A DNA stretch of 64,000 nt from Collinsella sp. GTDB lineage: Bacteria > Actinomycetota > Coriobacteriia > Coriobacteriales > Coriobacteriaceae. A program made the translations under genes and the position numbers. Below the pieces are notes generated by a model. The model saw nothing but the letters and a program-made list of their open reading frames with translations, ran no database searches and was not told the origin of the DNA. The DNA lies in NCBI GenBank assembly GCA_019414205.1, contig DXML01000022.1:62001-126000 (forward strand). The letters are read 5' to 3'. Below are positions 1 to 9,145 of this stretch, in pieces; position 1 is the stretch's first letter; each line of letters starts with the position of its first letter.

Positions 1-40
1 GCGATGGGGTATAAAAGGGCCAAAGTAAGGAGCGCTAAGT

Positions 41-724
41 ATGGCCGAGAAAACGATTGATATCGCGTCGCCGATTCTGTCGCGCAACGAGCGCCTGGCA
101 GATCAGCTGCGTCAGCGGTTTGAGCAGACGAACACCTACGTGATCAATGTGCTGTCGAGCCCTGGCTCGGGTAAGACCACCACGATTCTGGGCACCAACG
201 AGCGCCTGCGTGACAAAGCCAGCCTGCGCTGTGCCGTTATCGAGGGCGATATCGCCTCGGACGTCGACGCCATCACCATGAAGGAAGCCGGCATGCCCGC
301 CATCCAGATCAACACGGGCGGCCTGTGCCACCTCGAGGGCAACATGATCATGGAGGCCGTCGACGCCTTCGACCAAGCCGTCGGTCTGGAGAACATCGAC
401 GTCATCTTTATCGAAAATGTGGGTAACCTGGTCTGCCCGGTCGACTTTGACCTGGGCGAGAACCTGTCCATCATGATCCTCTCGGTGCCCGAGGGCGACG
501 ACAAGCCCATCAAGTACCCGGGCATCTTCCAGCACGCCGGCGCGCAGCTGCTCAATAAGGTCGACGTGGCCCCGGCTTTCGATTTTGACATGGATAGGTA
601 TACTAAGACACTCGATGACCTCAATCCGCAGGCGCCGCGGTTTGCCGTGAGCGCGCGCAAGGGCGAGGGCATGGATGCCTGGTGCGATTGGCTCATCGGG
701 CAGATTGAGCAAGCAAGGGCGTAA
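41..724 (+). CDS. hypB: Hydrogenase/urease nickel-insertion GTPase HypB
   Basis: A 227-residue cytosolic GTPase that helps deliver nickel to [NiFe] hydrogenase, normally working with HypA. The P-loop SSPGSGKTTT lies near residues 40-50, followed by a switch region around VIEGDIASD, a metal-site candidate GGLCHLEG and the segment IENVGNLVCP, all typical of HypB. The long N-terminal His-rich stretch of some HypB proteins is absent. An AAGGAG ribosome site precedes the ATG. hypA would be expected just upstream, outside the window; topA follows after 54 bases, possibly on the same transcript. Confidence 0.95.
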   Translation: MAEKTIDIASPILSRNERLADQLRQRFEQTNTYVINVLSSPGSGKTTTILGTNERLRDKASLRCAVIEGDIASDVDAITMKEAGMPAIQINTGGLCHLEGNMIMEAVDAFDQAVGLENIDVIFIENVGNLVCPVDFDLGENLSIMILSVPEGDDKPIKYPGIFQHAGAQLLNKVDVAPAFDFDMDRYTKTLDDLNPQAPRFAVSARKGEGMDAWCDWLIGQIEQARA

Positions 725-778
725 GTCGGCCGCCAAGAGGGCGGGCGCAGCCGCAGACACACGAGATAGGAGCCTCTT

Positions 779-3355
779 TTGAAGCTCATCATCGCTGAGA
801 AAAACGACGCCGCGCGTCAGATCGCCGAGCGTCTGTCCACGGGCAAGCCCAAAAAGGACAAGGTGTACAACACCGCTATCTACCGTTTTGAGTGGAAGGG
901 CGAGGAGTGCGTGACGATCGGCCTTGCCGGTCACATCCTGGCACCCGATTTTTGCGACAGTGTGCTGTTCGATAAAAAGTTGGGCTGGTATTCGGTCACG
1001 GAGGACGGCGAAATGCTGCCGGCCGATATGCCCGATGGCCTGGCCCGCCCGCCGTACGACACCAAGCGCAAGCCGTTCCTTGCCGATGGCATTTCCATCA
1101 AGGGCTGGAAGCTCGAGAGCCTGCCCTATCTCACCTGGGCGCCCGTCATTAAGCTTCCGGCCGAGAAAGAGCTCATCCGCTCGCTTAAGAACCTCGCCAA
1201 AAAGTCCGACAGCGTCATCATCGCCACGGACTTCGATCGCGAGGGCGAGCTGATCGGTTCGGACGCCCTCAACAAGGTGCGCGAGGTGGCGCCCGACTTG
1301 CCGGTCGCCCGCGCCCAGTATTCTTCGTTTACCAAGGCCGAGATCACGCAGGCCTTCGATAACCTCGTCTCGCTCGACCAGAACCTGGCCGACGCCGGCG
1401 AGAGCCGTCAGCACATCGACCTCATTTGGGGTGCGGTGCTCACGCGCTACCTGACGCTCGCCAAGTTTGGCGGCTTTGGCAACGTGCGTTCCGCCGGCCG
1501 CGTGCAGACGCCGACGCTTGCCCTGGTGGTCGAGCGCGAGCGCGAGCGCATGGCGTTTGTGCCCGAGGACTATTGGCAGATTCGCGGCATGGGCGCCGCG
1601 CAAGGCGCTGCCGAGGACGATCGCTTTAAGATCGCGCACAAGACGGCGCGCTTTACCGACAAGGATGCTGCTGAGACGGCGTACGGTCACGTTGACGGCG
1701 CTACGACGGCAACCGTCGCCGCGGTGACCAAGCGCTCGCGTAAGCAGCAGCCGCCCACGCCGTTTGCGACGACCTCGCTGCAGGCTGCCGCCGCGGCCGA
1801 GGGCATCTCACCTGCGCGTACCATGCGCATCGCCGAGTCCCTCTACATGGCCGGTCTCATCAGCTACCCGCGTGTCGACAACACCGTGTATCCCGCGACG
1901 CTCGATCTGGGCGCCGTGGTGAGCGACCTGGCAAAGATCAACCCGGCGCTGGCGCCCGTGTGCAAAAAGGTGCTCGCCGGCCCCATGAAGCCCACGCGCG
2001 GCAAGGTCGAGACCACCGACCACCCGCCTATCTACCCCACGGGCGAGGGCGATCCGTCCACGCTCGACGGCGGCCAGCGCAAACTCTATGACCTCATCGC
2101 CCGTCGCTTCCTGGCAACGCTCATGGGGCCCGCGACCATCGAGAACACCAAGCTTGAGCTCGACGTCAACGGCGAGCCGTTCGTGGCTTCGGGCGACGTG
2201 CTCGTGACCCCGGGCTTCCGCGAGGCATATCCGTACGGCCTCAAGCGCGACGAGCAGATGCCGCCGCTTGAGCAGGGCGACACGGTCGACGTGTTCGACA
2301 TTAAGCTCGAGGCCAAGCAGACCGAGCCGCCCGCGCGCTACAGCCAGGGCAAGCTCGTGCAGGAGATGGAAAAGCGCGGCCTGGGCACCAAGTCCACGCG
2401 CGCGAGCATCATCGAGCGCCTGTATGCCGTGCGCTATCTCAAAAATGATCCCGTTGAGCCGAGCCAGCTGGGCATCGCCATCATCGACGCGCTGTCGCAG
2501 TTTGCCCCGCGCATCACGAGCCCCGATATGACCAGCGAGCTCGACGGCGACATGACCCGCGTGGAGCGCGGCGAGGACACCGAAGAGCATGTCGTGACGC
2601 ACTCGCGCGCGCTGCTGGCCGGCGTGCTCGACGAGCTGCTCAAGCATACGCAGGAGCTGGGCGACGCCATCAGCGACGCCGTCACGGCCGATGCGCGCGT
2701 GGGCGCCTGCCCCAAGTGCGGCAAGGACCTGGTTATGAAGACGAGCGCCAAGACCCGCGGCAGCTTTATCGGCTGCATGGGTTGGCCCGACTGCGACGTG
2801 ACCTATCCGGTGCCGAGTGGCGTCAAGGTGAGCCCGCTCGAGGGCGAGGCCGCCGTGTGCCCCGAGTGCGGCGCGCCGCGCATCAAGTGCCAGCCATTCC
2901 GCCAGAAGGCCTTCGAGATCTGCGTGAACCCCACGTGCCCCACCAACTACGAGCCCGATCTTAAGGTGGGCGAGTGCAAGGTGTGCGCCGAGGCAGGACG
3001 CCATGGCGACCTGATCGCGCACAAGAGCGAGAAGAGCGGCAAGCGCTTTATCCGTTGCACCAACTACGATGACTGCGGCGTGAGCTATCCGCTTCCGGCG
3101 CGCGGCAAGCTCGAGGCGACGGGCGAGACCTGCCCCGAGTGCGGCGCCCCCATCGTGGTGGTCAACACGGCGCGCGGTCCGTGGCGCATCTGCGTGAACA
3201 TGGACTGCCCGACCAAGGAGAAGAAGCCCGCCCGCGGCCGCAAGACCACAACCAAGGCGAGCACGGCAAAGAAGACGACGGCTAAGAAAGCCACTGCCGC
3301 CAAGAAGACGACCGCGAAGAAGTCGACTGCCAAGAAAGCAGCCGCCGACAAGTAA
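779..3355 (+). CDS. topA: DNA topoisomerase I (type IA), archaeal-like architecture
   Basis: A type IA topoisomerase of 858 residues that relaxes negatively supercoiled DNA through a 5'-phosphotyrosine intermediate. The Toprim domain opens with LIIAEKND and carries ATDFDREGE around residue 150. The catalytic tyrosine is in GLISYPRVD, near residue 363. Four-cysteine zinc ribbons of the CPKCGK/CPECGA type fill residues 640-830, and the tail is a run of Lys/Thr/Ala repeats. The N-terminal sequence, including IGLAGHILAPDF, looks more like archaeal topoisomerase I than the usual bacterial TopA. Translation starts at TTG behind a GATAGGAG ribosome site. Confidence 0.93.
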   Translation: MKLIIAEKNDAARQIAERLSTGKPKKDKVYNTAIYRFEWKGEECVTIGLAGHILAPDFCDSVLFDKKLGWYSVTEDGEMLPADMPDGLARPPYDTKRKPFLADGISIKGWKLESLPYLTWAPVIKLPAEKELIRSLKNLAKKSDSVIIATDFDREGELIGSDALNKVREVAPDLPVARAQYSSFTKAEITQAFDNLVSLDQNLADAGESRQHIDLIWGAVLTRYLTLAKFGGFGNVRSAGRVQTPTLALVVERERERMAFVPEDYWQIRGMGAAQGAAEDDRFKIAHKTARFTDKDAAETAYGHVDGATTATVAAVTKRSRKQQPPTPFATTSLQAAAAAEGISPARTMRIAESLYMAGLISYPRVDNTVYPATLDLGAVVSDLAKINPALAPVCKKVLAGPMKPTRGKVETTDHPPIYPTGEGDPSTLDGGQRKLYDLIARRFLATLMGPATIENTKLELDVNGEPFVASGDVLVTPGFREAYPYGLKRDEQMPPLEQGDTVDVFDIKLEAKQTEPPARYSQGKLVQEMEKRGLGTKSTRASIIERLYAVRYLKNDPVEPSQLGIAIIDALSQFAPRITSPDMTSELDGDMTRVERGEDTEEHVVTHSRALLAGVLDELLKHTQELGDAISDAVTADARVGACPKCGKDLVMKTSAKTRGSFIGCMGWPDCDVTYPVPSGVKVSPLEGEAAVCPECGAPRIKCQPFRQKAFEICVNPTCPTNYEPDLKVGECKVCAEAGRHGDLIAHKSEKSGKRFIRCTNYDDCGVSYPLPARGKLEATGETCPECGAPIVVVNTARGPWRICVNMDCPTKEKKPARGRKTTTKASTAKKTTAKKATAAKKTTAKKSTAKKAAADK

Positions 3356-3377
3356 CGGCGCAGTCGAAACATTGCCC

Positions 3378-3419
3378 AAAAAAACGAGCGAGGACCCCGC
3401 GATCCTCGCTCGTTTTTTT
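3378..3419. terminator. Bidirectional intrinsic terminator
   Basis: A perfect stem (acgagcgagga / tcctcgctcgt) is flanked by seven A on the left and seven T on the right, so it can stop transcripts from both the + strand topA and the convergent minus-strand gene at 3498. Confidence 0.9.
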
Positions 3420-3421
3420 GA

Positions 3422-3479
3422 CCGGCAGTTAGGGACGTTCCTTTTCTGCCGGCAGTTTAGGAACGTCCCTAACTGCCGG
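3422..3479. repeat. Palindromic repeat with 20-bp arms
   Basis: The arm ccggcagttagggacgttcc at 3422-3441 is matched by its exact reverse complement at 3460-3479. The loop contains a further ctgccggcag palindrome. It directly follows the terminator between two convergent genes. The form suggests an extragenic palindromic element, but no second copy is seen in this window. Confidence 0.75.
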
Positions 3480-3497
3480 CTCGGGAACGACAAAGCG

Positions 3498-4481
3498 CTA
3501 GTTCACCTCGACAGGCTTGGCGCCGGGATAGTGCTCCTCAAAGTCTAGGCGGTACTTATTGTCATTGGTGCCCGCCACGTTGTCGCGCGACAGCGGCGCC
3601 ACGATCTCATTCTTGTGGTCCGCAGGCTTGGCGTATTTCAGGCTGATCTCCCAGGCATCACAGATTGCGTCAATGCGGTGATCCAGGTCGTCGTACAGGG
3701 CGATGATATCCTTCCAGGAGCTGTAGTTCTTGGAGCTCGTCGGGACGTCCAGGTCCTCGACGATGTCGTAATACTGCTCGATGGTGTCCTCCGTGCGCTC
3801 GGCGACGTCGGCGAGATTTTGACGGGTGGTTCGATCCTCTTCCAGATAGTTGCCGTTGAAGTTCTGCGCGCAGCCACGGACCTGGCTGTCGAGATCTTCG
3901 AGCAGGTCGTAGTATTCGCTCAGGCGACGGTAGAGGTTCTGCTCGGAGAGCGTTGCTTCGCCGCCATCCTCGTCGTCATCGTCATCATCGTCGTACAGGC
4001 TGTTGGGATTGCCGAGAGGCTTTAGGTCATCGTCGTCGACGTCATGGTGCAGCTTAGCTACCTCAGCAGTCGTCTGCGTGGCGGCGTTGTCGAACGGTCT
4101 GATCGCAAAGAAGATGACCAGGGCGATGATGATCGCCACCAGCACAACGATAACAGCGATAAGCGGCCCGGTGCCGCTCTTTTTGGGAGCGGGGGTCTGT
4201 GGCGAAGCGGGCGCGTATGCGGGAGCCGGCTGCTGTTGGGGCGAGCCGCTCGCGACGGGTATGCGCTGCGTGGTCTCGACGGCCTCGGTCCTTGCGGCGG
4301 GGTCGGGGCTATAGGCGAGGGGGTCGTCCGCCTTGGCTTGCGGCGTATCAAGGGAGCCGGTCTGCTCAAAAGCGGGCTGGCTATCGCTCGCGGCTGTTTG
4401 CTCAACGGGTGCACCGCACGAGGTGCAGAACTTGGCATTATCTTCAAGAAGCTTGCCGCACGAGGCGCAATACCGAGACAT
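3498..4481 (-). CDS. Zinc-ribbon single-pass membrane protein, function unknown
   Basis: 327 residues. The N-terminus carries a CxxC-16-CxxC zinc ribbon (CASCGKLLEDNAKFCTSCG, residues 4-22), then about 75 disordered Pro/Gln/Ala-rich residues, a single membrane helix rich in Ile/Val near residues 105-125, an acidic Asp-rich run, and a helical extracytoplasmic domain. This layout matches the zinc_ribbon_2 membrane proteins of Gram-positive bacteria, whose role is not established. The start at 4481 is chosen because AAAGGAG lies just before it; an upstream in-frame ATG would place that site inside the gene. It converges with topA. Confidence 0.8.
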   Translation of the reverse strand: MSRYCASCGKLLEDNAKFCTSCGAPVEQTAASDSQPAFEQTGSLDTPQAKADDPLAYSPDPAARTEAVETTQRIPVASGSPQQQPAPAYAPASPQTPAPKKSGTGPLIAVIVVLVAIIIALVIFFAIRPFDNAATQTTAEVAKLHHDVDDDDLKPLGNPNSLYDDDDDDDEDGGEATLSEQNLYRRLSEYYDLLEDLDSQVRGCAQNFNGNYLEEDRTTRQNLADVAERTEDTIEQYYDIVEDLDVPTSSKNYSSWKDIIALYDDLDHRIDAICDAWEISLKYAKPADHKNEIVAPLSRDNVAGTNDNKYRLDFEEHYPGAKPVEVN

Positions 4482-4550
4482 TGCCACTCCTTTCGCCACA
4501 TTTCAATGCAATACGACGATTATACCCAGCATCCAAAATTCCCCATCATA

Positions 4551-4617
4551 CGTTGCGGTGAAATAGGGACTGTTTGGCGGTCTCAGAGCTTCAATCAGCT
4601 CCTATTTCACTGCAACT
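4551..4617. repeat. Imperfect palindrome upstream of tmk
   Basis: GTGAAATAGG at 4558-4567 is repeated inverted as CCTATTTCAC at 4601-4610, and the flanking ttgc/gcaa extends the match to about 15 of 16 bases. It lies between the divergent starts of the zinc-ribbon gene and tmk, so it could be an operator or an extragenic palindrome. Confidence 0.5.
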
Positions 4618-4638
4618 TTGGAAAGGCACCTTTAGCCA

Positions 4639-4668
4639 TTGGGGGCGCGCCGAGCACTGGGGTATCAT
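4639..4668 (+). promoter_or_regulatory. Candidate promoter for tmk-holB-ricT
   Basis: TTGGGG (4639-4644) and TATCAT (4663-4668) are separated by 18 bases and lie 54 bases before the tmk ATG. The same TATCAT -10 form is seen in the tRNA-Thr promoter of this window. Confidence 0.5.
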
Positions 4669-4721
4669 GGCTTGGTTGCTATAACTCGCATTTACGCGCC
4701 TTGTAGGAAGGGGCTGCGCCC

Positions 4722-5405
4722 ATGGCTTTTGAGCCTGCTCAACATAGCTTTATCACGCTCGAGGGCGTCGACGGTGCCGGCAAGTCCACGCAGGCGCGCC
4801 TGCTTGCCCGCGCGCTCGAGCTCGCTGGCCACCAGGTTGTGAGCCTGCGCGAACCGGGCGGCACCGCCATCAGCGAAAAGATCCGCGCCCTGCTGCTCGA
4901 CCCCGCCAATATGGCGATGGGCGACACCTGCGAGTTGCTGCTCTACGAGGCTGCGCGTGCCCAGCTGGTGCACGAGGTCATAGCCCCCGCCCTTGCGGCC
5001 GGCAAGGTGGTCCTGTGCGATCGCTTCTACGATTCCACGACCTGCTACCAGGCGTTTGCCGATGGCCTCGACCGCCAGATGGTGCGCGACGCCAACAACC
5101 TGGCCGTCGCGGGAACGCACCCGGCGCTCACACTCGTCTACCACATCACGCCCGAGCAGGCGGCGCTACGCATGGCAGCCCGTGGCGCGGCAGATCGCAT
5201 GGAGGCTAAGGGCATGGCATTCCAGGAGCGTGTGTACCAGGGATTTTGTGCCATTGCTGCCGAGGAGCCAAACCGCGTAAAGCTCATCGACGCCACTACG
5301 ACCGTCGAGGAAGTTTTCGAGAAGACGGTCGAGCAGGTTCGCGCGTACGGTCTCGATATCCCCCAGGATGCTGTCGCCGCCGCGCTTGCCAAGGAGGCCG
5401 AGTAA
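4722..5405 (+). CDS. tmk: Thymidylate kinase
   Basis: 227 residues; phosphorylates dTMP to dTDP with ATP. The P-loop is LEGVDGAGKST at residues 13-23, the DRx motif is CDRFYDST around residue 100, and the lid region with RMEAK follows near residue 165. Length and motif order are those of bacterial Tmk. It is the first gene of a tmk-holB-ricT cluster, an arrangement common in Gram-positive bacteria; holB begins one base after the tmk stop codon. Confidence 0.96.
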   Translation: MAFEPAQHSFITLEGVDGAGKSTQARLLARALELAGHQVVSLREPGGTAISEKIRALLLDPANMAMGDTCELLLYEAARAQLVHEVIAPALAAGKVVLCDRFYDSTTCYQAFADGLDRQMVRDANNLAVAGTHPALTLVYHITPEQAALRMAARGAADRMEAKGMAFQERVYQGFCAIAAEEPNRVKLIDATTTVEEVFEKTVEQVRAYGLDIPQDAVAAALAKEAE

Positions 5406-5406
5406 C

Positions 5407-6534
5407 ATGGCCCCCGCTCAGGCAAGCCTGCTGGCCAAGCTCGACACCCAAGAGCGCGTGCGCGACTTTTTGACCAATGCCGTCGCTAGCGGTCGCGCGT
5501 CGCACGCCTACCTGTTTTTGGGCGCGCCCGGCGCGGGCAAGCTCGACGCCGCGTGGGCGCTCGCCCAAGCCTTCCTGTGCGAGCAGGACGGCTGCGGCGC
5601 ATGCGACAGCTGCGTGCGCGTCTCTCGACATACGCATCCCGACGTGCACTATTACACGCCCGAGAGCGCCACGGGTTACCTCATCGCCCAGACCCGCGAG
5701 CTGCTCGACGACGTGCCGCTGGCGCCCATCCGCGCCAAGGCAAAGGTCTACATCATCGACCGTGCCGAGCAGCTGCGCGCCAACACCGCCAACGCGCTGC
5801 TCAAAACGCTCGAGGAGCCGCCCGAGGGCGTCATGTTCATCCTGTTGGGTACCTCGGCAGACGTGATGCTGCCCACCATCGTGAGCCGCTGCCAGTGTGT
5901 GCCGTTTCGGCTGGTGTCTCCCACCGTGGCCGCGCAGGTCGTGAGCCGCGCCACCGGGCAGGATCCCGCGCGCTGCCGCATGGCCGTCGCCGTGGCGGGA
6001 AGCCCCACGCGTGGTATCGAGTTCCTCAAGAGCGCCGAGCGCCAGGACGCCCGTCGCCAGATGATCCGTGCCATCGACTCACTCATTGCCGCCGACGAGG
6101 CCGATGTACTCAGCCGTGCCAAGTCGCTCATCGTCGCCGTCAAGGCGCCGTTGGCCGAGGTCAAGTCCACGCAGGAAAAGGTGCTCGAGCAAAATGCCGA
6201 CTACCTGTCGCGTGGAGCATTGAAGCAGCTTGAGGACCGCAACAAGCGCGAACTCAACGCGCGCGAGCGTTCGGGTATCATGGAAGCGCTGGCGAGCGCG
6301 CGGACGCTCATGCGCGACGTGCTGCTGACGCTTCAGGACGAGGCAGCCGACGTGGTGAACGAGGACGTGCGCGACACGATCGGGCGGCTTGCCGCCGCGA
6401 CGAATGTTGCGGGTGCCACACGGGCGCTCGAGGCGGTCGCAACCGCCGAGCGCAACATCGCCAGAAACGTTACTCCCCAGCTGGCCATCGAGGTCATGCT
6501 GTTCGATATCAGGAAGGCACTGAAATGCCGTTAG
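5407..6534 (+). CDS. holB: DNA polymerase III delta' subunit
   Basis: 375 residues; clamp-loader subunit. The N-terminal AAA+ fold has a degenerate P-loop GAPGAGKLDAA near residue 40, where the expected Thr/Ser is missing as is usual for delta', a zinc module CGACDSC around residues 62-75, and NALLKTLEEPPEG followed by TIVSRCQ, the SRC sensor motif. The ATG at 5407 is preferred over an upstream in-frame TTG because it fits directly behind tmk. The 3' end overlaps ricT by ten bases, suggesting coupled translation. Confidence 0.93.
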   Translation: MAPAQASLLAKLDTQERVRDFLTNAVASGRASHAYLFLGAPGAGKLDAAWALAQAFLCEQDGCGACDSCVRVSRHTHPDVHYYTPESATGYLIAQTRELLDDVPLAPIRAKAKVYIIDRAEQLRANTANALLKTLEEPPEGVMFILLGTSADVMLPTIVSRCQCVPFRLVSPTVAAQVVSRATGQDPARCRMAVAVAGSPTRGIEFLKSAERQDARRQMIRAIDSLIAADEADVLSRAKSLIVAVKAPLAEVKSTQEKVLEQNADYLSRGALKQLEDRNKRELNARERSGIMEALASARTLMRDVLLTLQDEAADVVNEDVRDTIGRLAAATNVAGATRALEAVATAERNIARNVTPQLAIEVMLFDIRKALKCR

Positions 6535-8225
6535 TTGTACCCGTTAAGTTTACCTACGCCTCGCGCGACCTGTGGTTCGACCCGCAGGATCTGGATATCC
6601 TCGAGGCCGATTATGCCATTTGTTCCACCGAGCGCGGAACCGAGATCGGCCTGGTCACGGCCGATCCCTTCGAGGTGCCGCAAGACGAGATTGGTCAGCC
6701 GCTCAAGCCCGTGCTGCGCGTGGCGAGCGACATCGACCTGCAGCTTGCGGACGACCTAGCCATCCAGGGCGACGAAGCCATGGTCGACTTCCGCCGTCTG
6801 GTCAAAGAGCTCGACCTCGAGATGAAGCCGGTGGGCGTCGAGTACCTGTTTGGCGGCGAGAAGGCCGTGTTCTACTTTGCGGCCGAGGAGCGCGTCGATT
6901 TTCGCCAGCTCGTCAAGGATCTGTCCTCGACGCTGCACATTCGCGTCGATATGCGCCAGATCGGCGTGCGCGACGAGACCCGCCTGGTGGGCGGCTATGC
7001 CCAGTGCGGACAGGAGCTCTGCTGCACGCGCTTTGGCGGACAGTTTGAGCCCGTCTCGATCCGCATGGCAAAAGAGCAGGACCTACCGCTCAACTCGTCC
7101 AAGATCAGCGGCGTTTGCGGCCGCCTGATGTGCTGCTTGCGCTATGAGTTCGAGGCGTACAAGGACTTTAAGAGCCGTGCGCCCAAAAAGAAGACGCTCA
7201 TCGATACGCCGCTCGGCAAGGCGCGTATCCAGGAATATGACACGCCGCGTGAGCAGCTGGTGCTGCGCCTGGAGAACGGCAAGGTCTTTAAGGTCAACCT
7301 AGCCGATATGACGTGCTCGGAGGGCTGCAAAAAGAAGGCTGCCGAGCAGGGCTGCAACTGCCGCCCCGACTGCGTGACGCGCGACGTGCTCGAGCGCATC
7401 GAGTCGCCCGAGATGCGCCTGGCGCTCATGGAGCTCGATCGCGAGAACGGCGTCGACGTGGGCGATGGCCTGTCGAGTGCCGACCGTCTTGCCGGCACGT
7501 CGATGCCCAAGCGCCGTCGTCGCGATGCTGAATCCGATGCTCGCGCCGGTCAGGGTCAGGGCGAGGGCCGTGGCCGCGGAAAGGGCCGCGGTAAGGCCGA
7601 GACACCCGAGGCCGAGGGGGCGGCCGATGGCCGTCGCCGTCGCAAGCGCGCGGGCTCGGGCGATGCTACCGAGGTTGCAGCCGCGGGCAAGAACGCCTCT
7701 CGCGAGCGCGAGGTTCAGCAGCCCCAGCAGCAGAATCGCGGCGGTGGCATGAACCCCACGCGCCGTCGTCGCCGTCACCTGTCGAGCGAGGAGCGCGAGG
7801 ACGCCTTCCGCGCCGCAGCTGCTCGCGAGGCTGGTGCCGCCCCCAAGGGTGGTTCGGGTTCCGATGCGCCTGCCGACAAGGGTGGCAAGTCACGTGGCGA
7901 GGAGGAGCGCGCGCCGCGTCCGCGCCGTCGCCATTCCTCGGGCGCGCAGCAGAAGCCCTCAGTGCCCTCCGTGGCCGATCAGGTCTCGGATGGCGAGGTC
8001 AAGGTCACGCGCCGTCGTCCCGGAGATGGCGGGGGAGCGGCTGCCAAGGCTTCGCGTGGCGCCGCTCGCGACGAGCGCGAGCCGCGCGAGGATCGCGGTG
8101 GCGAGGGCTCGGCCGACCAGGGTCAAAAGCGCCGTCGCCGTCGCCGTTCCCGCAAGCCGCGCCAGGATGGTGGCGAGGGCTCGACCCCGTCTTCGTCCGC
8201 ACCGCAACCGCCCGCCGGCGAATAA
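6525..8225 (+). CDS. ricT: PSP1-domain protein, RicT/YaaT homologue
   Basis: 566 residues. The first 280 or so are the PSP1 domain, with the Cys-rich segments CGQELCCTRF and GVCGRLMCCLRYE that in Bacillus RicT take part in the iron-sulfur-containing Ric complex controlling RNase Y activity. A further Cys cluster (CSEGCKKKAAEQGCNCRPDC) lies near residue 265. The remaining half is a disordered Arg/Gly/Glu-rich tail with repeated RRRRR blocks, absent from typical 270-residue homologues and plausibly RNA-binding. It starts inside holB, ten bases before that gene ends. Confidence 0.88.
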   Translation: MPLVVPVKFTYASRDLWFDPQDLDILEADYAICSTERGTEIGLVTADPFEVPQDEIGQPLKPVLRVASDIDLQLADDLAIQGDEAMVDFRRLVKELDLEMKPVGVEYLFGGEKAVFYFAAEERVDFRQLVKDLSSTLHIRVDMRQIGVRDETRLVGGYAQCGQELCCTRFGGQFEPVSIRMAKEQDLPLNSSKISGVCGRLMCCLRYEFEAYKDFKSRAPKKKTLIDTPLGKARIQEYDTPREQLVLRLENGKVFKVNLADMTCSEGCKKKAAEQGCNCRPDCVTRDVLERIESPEMRLALMELDRENGVDVGDGLSSADRLAGTSMPKRRRRDAESDARAGQGQGEGRGRGKGRGKAETPEAEGAADGRRRRKRAGSGDATEVAAAGKNASREREVQQPQQQNRGGGMNPTRRRRRHLSSEEREDAFRAAAAREAGAAPKGGSGSDAPADKGGKSRGEEERAPRPRRRHSSGAQQKPSVPSVADQVSDGEVKVTRRRPGDGGGAAAKASRGAARDEREPREDRGGEGSADQGQKRRRRRRSRKPRQDGGEGSTPSSSAPQPPAGE

Positions 8226-8288
8226 CGCCCGCGAGCGGATTTAGCCCGCCTTGCCCCGAGCGCATCGGGGTATCATAGCGCCGAATCA

Positions 8289-8324
8289 ACAACCCTCCCT
8301 GCGACCGAACGTAGGGAGGGTTGT
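8289..8324 (+). promoter_or_regulatory. 12-bp hairpin enclosing the comF ribosome site
   Basis: ACAACCCTCCCT at 8289-8300 pairs perfectly with AGGGAGGGTTGT at 8313-8324 across a 12-base loop. The AGGGAGGG arm is the only good ribosome-binding sequence for the TTG start at 8328, so the folded RNA would hide it. Confidence 0.65.
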
Positions 8325-8327
8325 GTC

Positions 8328-9134
8328 TTGAAGAGCCATCTGAACATATTGAGCCGTCTGCAGAGTGCCGGTGCCCTACCGTTTGCGGACGAATTGCTAC
8401 CGTTTGCCGAGCGCGCGACGTACGAGGCACTCGAGGCATTGTCGCCAACACGATGTGCCGGCTGCGAGCGCGCCGATGCTCTTATTTGCCAAGACTGCCT
8501 GGCCGCGCTTACGCTCATCGACCCATGTTATAGCTGCATTCGGTGCGGCGCTCCGTTTGGGGATTTGCTGTGCACCGAGTGCTCAGTCGAGGGCGCGTCC
8601 TCGGCGATGGCCGAGGCGCTCGACCGCTGTCTGGCATGTGCCGTCTATGCGCATCCACTGCCGCGCATCATTAAAGCGTACAAGGACGCGGGCGAGCGAC
8701 GTCTGGCTCCGTATCTGGCGGAGCTGCTCTACGACACCGCCCTGCATGCCCAAGTCGTAGCGCCCGATCGCTACGGAGGTGTGCTGTCCGGTGCGGATGC
8801 GGTGGTGTTTGTGCCTGCGACGGCGGCAGCGTTTCGGTGGCGCGGTTTCGATCATATGGAGGCCATTGCGCGCCCATTTTGCGAGCTGTCGGGTGTTCCC
8901 CTGCTCGATGCTCTCGTCAAGTACGGGCATGGCGACCAGCGAGAACTCGGTCGTGAGGAGCGCCGCGAGCGTGCCCGAGGTATGTACGAGACGGTTGAGG
9001 ACGTGCACGGCCGCCGCTTGCTGCTTATCGACGACGTTATCACCACGGGTGCGACGATGGCAGCGGCTTCGGCGGAACTCAAGCGCGCCGGTGCCACGGC
9101 CGTTGATGGCCTCGCTATCGCACGCGTTTGGTAG
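8328..9134 (+). CDS. comF: ComF-family phosphoribosyltransferase-like protein
   Basis: 268 residues. An N-terminal four-cysteine zinc finger pair (CAGCERADALICQDC, then CIRCGAP..LLCTEC; residues 44-85) precedes a type I phosphoribosyltransferase domain whose signature LLIDDVITTGATM is near residue 232. ComF proteins are linked to DNA uptake in competent bacteria and here could serve that or a salvage role. Translation starts at TTG directly behind a hairpin that contains the ribosome site. An unknown gene follows 11 bases downstream. Confidence 0.85.
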   Translation: MKSHLNILSRLQSAGALPFADELLPFAERATYEALEALSPTRCAGCERADALICQDCLAALTLIDPCYSCIRCGAPFGDLLCTECSVEGASSAMAEALDRCLACAVYAHPLPRIIKAYKDAGERRLAPYLAELLYDTALHAQVVAPDRYGGVLSGADAVVFVPATAAAFRWRGFDHMEAIARPFCELSGVPLLDALVKYGHGDQRELGREERRERARGMYETVEDVHGRRLLLIDDVITTGATMAAASAELKRAGATAVDGLAIARVW

Positions 9135-9145
9135 GGGTGGTTCAG

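Noticed and set aside
35..1690. A 551-codon open frame on the minus strand opposite hypB and topA
   Set aside because: It mirrors two well-supported genes; long antisense frames are expected with this G+C-rich codon use, and its translation is low-complexity Leu/Ala/Arg/Gly/His/Val.
8251..8276. TTGCCC...TATCAT as a comF promoter
   Set aside because: The two boxes are only 14 bases apart, too close for a standard promoter.
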